From an uncultured Collinsella sp. (GTDB taxonomy: Bacteria; Actinomycetota; Coriobacteriia; Coriobacteriales; Coriobacteriaceae), in NCBI GenBank assembly GCA_902495525.1, contig CABUXL010000001.1, forward strand, positions 1 through 64,000: a DNA stretch of 64,000 nucleotides, written 5' to 3'. A model generated the notes under the pieces. The model saw nothing but the letters and a program-made list of their open reading frames with translations, did no database searches and was not told where the DNA came from. A program made the position numbers and the translations under genes. Positions 60,876 through 64,000 of this stretch are shown here, piece by piece; positions within the stretch are counted from its first letter, which is position 1, and each line of letters begins with the position of its first letter.

Positions 60876-60939
60876 GAGCGAGGATTCCGTCCTTCGAAGA
60901 GGGCCGTATTGGCCTCCTCGCGGGACGAAATTCTCGCTC
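60876..60939. repeat. Imperfect palindrome upstream of the Phd/RelE pair
   Basis: GAGCGAGGATTCCGTCC (60876-60892) and GGACGAAATTCTCGCTC (60923-60939) are near-complementary. Both strands have open frames with related peptides (FRP.(R/K)R....SS.D.ILA.S), a by-product of the symmetry. No ribosome sites, so not called as genes. Confidence 0.45.
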
Positions 60940-60966
60940 GTTCGTTTCAGCCCGCGTCATCGCGTG

Positions 60967-62178
60967 CTAGACGGCCAGCTCGCCTGATTCACCCATAAGC
61001 CATCGTGCCAGGTCGACGACCTTGATGCCATCCCAATCAGTCGTTTCGTGCCCTGTTCGGGCGATGACGCACTTGGGATAGGCGTCTCGAATCCGTCGCA
61101 GCGGATCAAGCTCACGCTCCAGCGTCGCTTCTTGGGAAATGTCGTCACTCACCTGGATATAGACACGGCGGTCGCGCCTGATGGCGACAAAGTCTACTTC
61201 CTTTTGGTAGAGAACGCCGACGTAGACTTCCCATCCGCGGCGCATAAGCTCGATTGCCACCATATTCTCGTAAACATGGCCAAAATCGAGCTTTTTCGTG
61301 CCAAGCGCGGCGTAGCGAAACGAATGGTCGGCCAGGTAGTATTTATCTCCCGTCGACAGGTATTTCTTTCCTGAGACGTCAAAGCGACGAAACCGGTAGA
61401 ACGCAAACGCATTACACAGGTAGTCGATATACACAGCCAGCGTCTTGTCGCTTATCTTAAGGTTCGCTCGTGAAAGCTCGGCCGCCATCCCCTTGAGAGA
61501 AGAGATGTTTCCGACGTTATCCATCAGGAACTCGCAGGAACGTTTAAGCTGCTCCGCATTACGTATACGATATTTTTGTCTGATGTCGCGCAGGATAAGA
61601 GTTTCAAGCACATCCGAGATGTATGAGAAACGCATCCTTTCGTCCTGGTAGATATAGGAACCCGGCATTCCTCCCTCGCGGACATAGCGAGCAAGGGCCT
61701 CGGCTGGAGAAGTGATCTCGTGATACGCCGAGAACTCCGCAAGTGAAAACGGAAAGACCTCGATCTCCACCGTTCTTCCCGTGAACAACGTCGAGAGGTC
61801 GCTTGAGAGAAGAAAGGCGTTCGACCCCGTGATGTAAATGTCATATTTCTCTGACGCATGAAGACTGTTGATAGCCCGCTCGAACCCTTCACACATCTGG
61901 ACCTCGTCGATCATGACGATATTCCGGCAACCCTCAATATAGTGCTTTTCCACATATGTATGCAGCGCATGGTATTCCGCCAACGGCTCGAACTCAAGTA
62001 GATTGAAGTTGACGTGTATGACGTTGGCCGAGGGGTCGTTTGAATGAAGTTGGCTGGCAAACGCCTCAAGCAATTTCGATTTTCCGCATCGCCTGATTCC
62101 GGTGATCACCTTGATATCAGGCGTACCTGCCACCTTGGAAAGCTTGCTCATGTAGAACGGGCGATTAATAAGTCTCAT
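60967..62178 (-). CDS. AAA_14/DUF4143 ATP-binding protein
   Basis: The 403-aa protein has P-loop GIRRCGKSKLL (27-37), Walker B IVMIDEVQMCEGFERAIN, sensor ITGSNAFLLS and FPFSLAEFSAYH. The DUF4143 C-terminal half ends with a nuclease-like YQKEVDFVAIRRDRRVYIQVS (E-D-x-Q layout). Function unknown; such genes are numerous in gut bacteria. I take the ATG at 62178 because the preceding bases belong to the promoter dyad region; the ribosome site is weak. Confidence 0.85.
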   Translation of the reverse strand: MRLINRPFYMSKLSKVAGTPDIKVITGIRRCGKSKLLEAFASQLHSNDPSANVIHVNFNLLEFEPLAEYHALHTYVEKHYIEGCRNIVMIDEVQMCEGFERAINSLHASEKYDIYITGSNAFLLSSDLSTLFTGRTVEIEVFPFSLAEFSAYHEITSPAEALARYVREGGMPGSYIYQDERMRFSYISDVLETLILRDIRQKYRIRNAEQLKRSCEFLMDNVGNISSLKGMAAELSRANLKISDKTLAVYIDYLCNAFAFYRFRRFDVSGKKYLSTGDKYYLADHSFRYAALGTKKLDFGHVYENMVAIELMRRGWEVYVGVLYQKEVDFVAIRRDRRVYIQVSDDISQEATLERELDPLRRIRDAYPKCVIARTGHETTDWDGIKVVDLARWLMGESGELAV

Positions 62179-62210
62179 GGCAATCCACTTCGCAAAATTA
62201 AGATTAACTG

Positions 62211-62250
62211 AAAAACGCGAAGTACAATATATCATCTACTTCGCGTTTTT
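62211..62250. promoter_or_regulatory. Perfect dyad over the DUF4143 gene promoter
   Basis: AAAAACGCGAAGTA (62211-62224) and TACTTCGCGTTTTT (62237-62250) are exact 14-bp arms. The 12-base centre contains ATATAT on the minus strand, a likely -10. More half sites (ACGCGAAATC near 62260, TTGCGAAGTG near 62190) flank it. Confidence 0.7.
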
Positions 62251-62386
62251 GAGAAATCCTAGATTTCGCGTAATTATGTTCGCCAAGCTATCGCAAACCC
62301 GACACGGGTGAGATCTCCGCCTGATTGACCCTGCGCAGCAGTCCGAAGCGAAAGACGCGAGTCCTCAGACCGCTCCGGTAAAGTGA

Positions 62387-62416
62387 GGGCCGCGACGGTT
62401 ACCGCGGCCCTCTTGA
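62387..62416. terminator. Hairpin after the wall-anchor remnant
   Basis: GAGGGCCGCG...CGCGGCCCTC, 30 bases beyond the stop at 62446. Confidence 0.65.
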
Positions 62417-62445
62417 GAAACGTGTGCGATTGTCAATCGCTCGCG

Positions 62446-62700
62446 CTAGTCTTCCTTGCGGCGGAAACGAGCAAGAAAGACTCCGATTGCGGCGATCGCG
62501 GCACCCAGGCCGCCGATCGCGGCGACGGTCGCCACCGTTTGATCACCGGTGCTCGCAAGTGAGTTAGCGGACTTGCCACCCTGAGCCTTGTCACCAGCGG
62601 GCTTTCCCGCCTGGGCGCCATCGTTCGAACCGCCGGATGTCTGCCCACCGTTGCCGGAACCCTGATTGCCACCGGACGCACAAAGCCCCTTCTGCAGTAC
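62446..62700 (-). pseudogene. Orphan C-terminal cell-wall sorting fragment
   Basis: The frame encodes a Gly/Asn/Ser linker, KPAGDKAQGGK, LASTG, a membrane helix (TVATVAAIGGLGAAIAAIGVFLARF) and RRKED. It closely matches the end of the GH31 protein (KPAGDKAQGGKK...IPNTGDQTVTTVATVGGLGAI). There is no signal peptide or enzyme part; the upstream frame to GTG 62751 comes from a non-coding palindrome. It is what remains of a large surface-protein gene after deletion. Confidence 0.75.
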
Positions 62701-62722
62701 ACGGTACAGCCAAGTCACCGCA

Positions 62723-62812
62723 GGCCGGGGCGGGGGAGCCGAATTTCCCACTGAGCGACTCTGCTTGCAGCCGGAGCGAAAGGGGGAAATCTCGGCCCCT
62801 CCCGCCCCGGCC
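62723..62812 (-). terminator. Long hairpin after carB
   Basis: GGCCGGGGCGGGGGAGCCGA... (62723-62749) pairs with the segment 62784-62812 with few mismatches, enclosing 34 bases. It begins 13 bases beyond the carB stop. There is no strong T-run. Confidence 0.5.
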
Positions 62813-62824
62813 GGACAGGTCAGT

Positions 62825-64000
62825 CTACACCGTGTGCTGCGGCAGGTCCTGCAGGGCGATGACGTCCATGCCCATGTCGTTGGCGCTGCCGTGGCCCTGT
62901 TGGTCCTCGCGCACCGCCTCGATGGCGCTCACGTACGTGTTGGCCGCGGACATCGCAGTCACGCAGGTCACACCGCGGCGCACGGCCTCGGTGCGCAGCA
63001 GGTAGCCGTCGCCGCGCGAACCTGGGCCGTACGGCGTGTTGACGATCACCGCGATCTTGCCATCGGCGATCAGGTCGCCAATGTTGGGACGCTCGCCATC
63101 GTGCGGGCCGCTGATCTTCTCCACGACCTCGCAGGTCACGTTTCCGCCGCGCAGCACGCGCGCCGTGCCCTCGGTGGAGCAGATGTCAAAGCCCAGGTAG
63201 CGCAGGATGCGCGCGACCGAAAGGATGTGACGCTTGTCGCGGTCGCACACGCTGATGAACACCTTGCCGCTGCTGGGATCGGGCAGCTTGTAGTCGATCG
63301 CCAGCTGCGTCTTGGCGTACGCCTCGGGATAGCTCTTGGCAATGCCCATGACCTCGCCTGTCGACTTCATCTCGGGCCCCAAGATAACGTCGGCACCCGG
63401 GAAACGGCCCCAGGGCATAACGGCTTCCTTCATGCAGAACCAATCGAGCTGGCGCTCGTCACTCGGCAGGCCCAGGCTCGCGATAGAATCACCCGCCATG
63501 ATGCGCGCCGCGCACTTGGCCAGCGGCACGCCGGTGGCCTTGGAGATAAACGGCACGGTACGGCTGGCACGCGGGTTGGCCTCGATCACGTAGACGGTCT
63601 CGCCCTTGATGGCGTACTGCACGTTGACTAGGCCGCGCACGCCCAGCGCCATCGCGATGCGGCGCGTGGTCTCGCGAAGCTTTGCCTGCAGGCTCTCGCT
63701 AAAGCTGAACGGCGGGATGCAGGTCGCGGAGTCGCCGGAGTGAATGCCGGCCTCCTCGATATGCTCCAGAATGCCGCCGATGTAGACCTCTTCGCCGTCG
63801 CACAGGGCGTCGACGTCGGACTCGATCGCACCCTCCAGGAAGCGGTCAAGGTACACCGGGTAGTCGGGGCTGATGCGCGCAGCCTCGGCCATGTAATCAC
63901 GCAGATGCTCGGCATCGTAAGCGATCATCATGCCGCGGCCGCCCAGCACGTAGCTCGGACGCACCAGCAGCGGGTAGCCGATGTGCGCGGCCACGGCCTC
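62825..64000 (-). CDS. carB: Carbamoyl-phosphate synthase large subunit, 3' part
   Basis: The C-terminal 391 residues lie in the window; the gene continues past its end. The second ATP-grasp domain is visible (YPLLVRPSYVLGGRGMMI, YLDRFLEGAIESDVDALCDG, LVNVQYAIKGETVYVIEANPRASRTVPFISKATG). The MGS-like allosteric domain follows (KVFISVCDRDKRHILSVARILRYLGFDICSTEGTARVL, VNTPYGPGSRGDGYLLR). It makes carbamoyl phosphate for pyrimidines and arginine. Confidence 0.95.
   Translation of the reverse strand, partial: EAVAAHIGYPLLVRPSYVLGGRGMMIAYDAEHLRDYMAEAARISPDYPVYLDRFLEGAIESDVDALCDGEEVYIGGILEHIEEAGIHSGDSATCIPPFSFSESLQAKLRETTRRIAMALGVRGLVNVQYAIKGETVYVIEANPRASRTVPFISKATGVPLAKCAARIMAGDSIASLGLPSDERQLDWFCMKEAVMPWGRFPGADVILGPEMKSTGEVMGIAKSYPEAYAKTQLAIDYKLPDPSSGKVFISVCDRDKRHILSVARILRYLGFDICSTEGTARVLRGGNVTCEVVEKISGPHDGERPNIGDLIADGKIAVIVNTPYGPGSRGDGYLLRTEAVRRGVTCVTAMSAANTYVSAIEAVREDQQGHGSANDMGMDVIALQDLPQHTV

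Noticed and set aside
1..64000. CRISPR arrays and rRNA genes
   Set aside because: No regularly spaced short repeats and no rRNA-like sequence were seen; dispersed inverted repeats are not arrays.

Overview
The window reads as a chromosomal segment of a Collinsella-like gut bacterium (Coriobacteriia, Actinomycetota). This is an inference from GC-rich coding DNA, the gene content (NfnAB, ECF transporters, sortase plus LPxTG-type surface enzymes, zinc-ribbon membrane proteins, many intergenic palindromes) and protein character; no database search was run.

Layout. 1-6500 is an accessory island: a DUF1648 membrane protein cut by the window edge, a small peptide ORF, an intact IS21-family element inserted in a DUF4313 gene, DUF2958, a DUF4268 nuclease-like gene and several small ORFs. 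It stops just short of an initiator tRNA gene (6560-6636). 6834-17425 is core metabolism: coaX, a degenerate biotin-ligase-like gene, a FolP-FolK fusion, sirtuin, exonuclease III, an ECF transporter operon and glmU. 17620-31302 holds prs, pth, nfnAB, a cytidylate-kinase-like gene, a polar amino-acid ABC transporter, YqeY, a PrsA-like foldase, a PTS IIA and a PIN-domain toxin-antitoxin pair. A 375-aa nuclease-like gene here lies between two copies of a 200-bp palindrome-ended element.

31587-45005 is the most unusual region. It holds an SPFH protein with three zinc ribbons, a coiled-coil membrane protein, a zinc-ribbon protein, a four-helix membrane protein and four zinc-ribbon/transmembrane proteins, two of which share an N-terminal half but carry different outer domains. 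A zinc-finger regulator and an AAA ATPase run on the opposite strand. I infer an envelope-sensing module. A tRNA-Ser-like gene sits inside it.

45455-52645 carries purN-purM and purF, a CmpB-type membrane protein, a MoaE-like protein, a class B sortase and purE. 52935-59366 is one 2143-aa secreted, wall-anchored GH31 glycosidase with carbohydrate-binding, dockerin-like and FIVAR-type modules. Then come a third 200-bp element, a Phd/RelE pair, a DUF4143 ATPase behind a perfect dyad, an orphan wall-anchor fragment and the 3' part of carB, which runs off the window.

Long inverted repeats recur in the intergenic DNA. Several are nested (outer arms around an inner terminator), and two neighbouring copies share a core but have unrelated, internally complementary arms.
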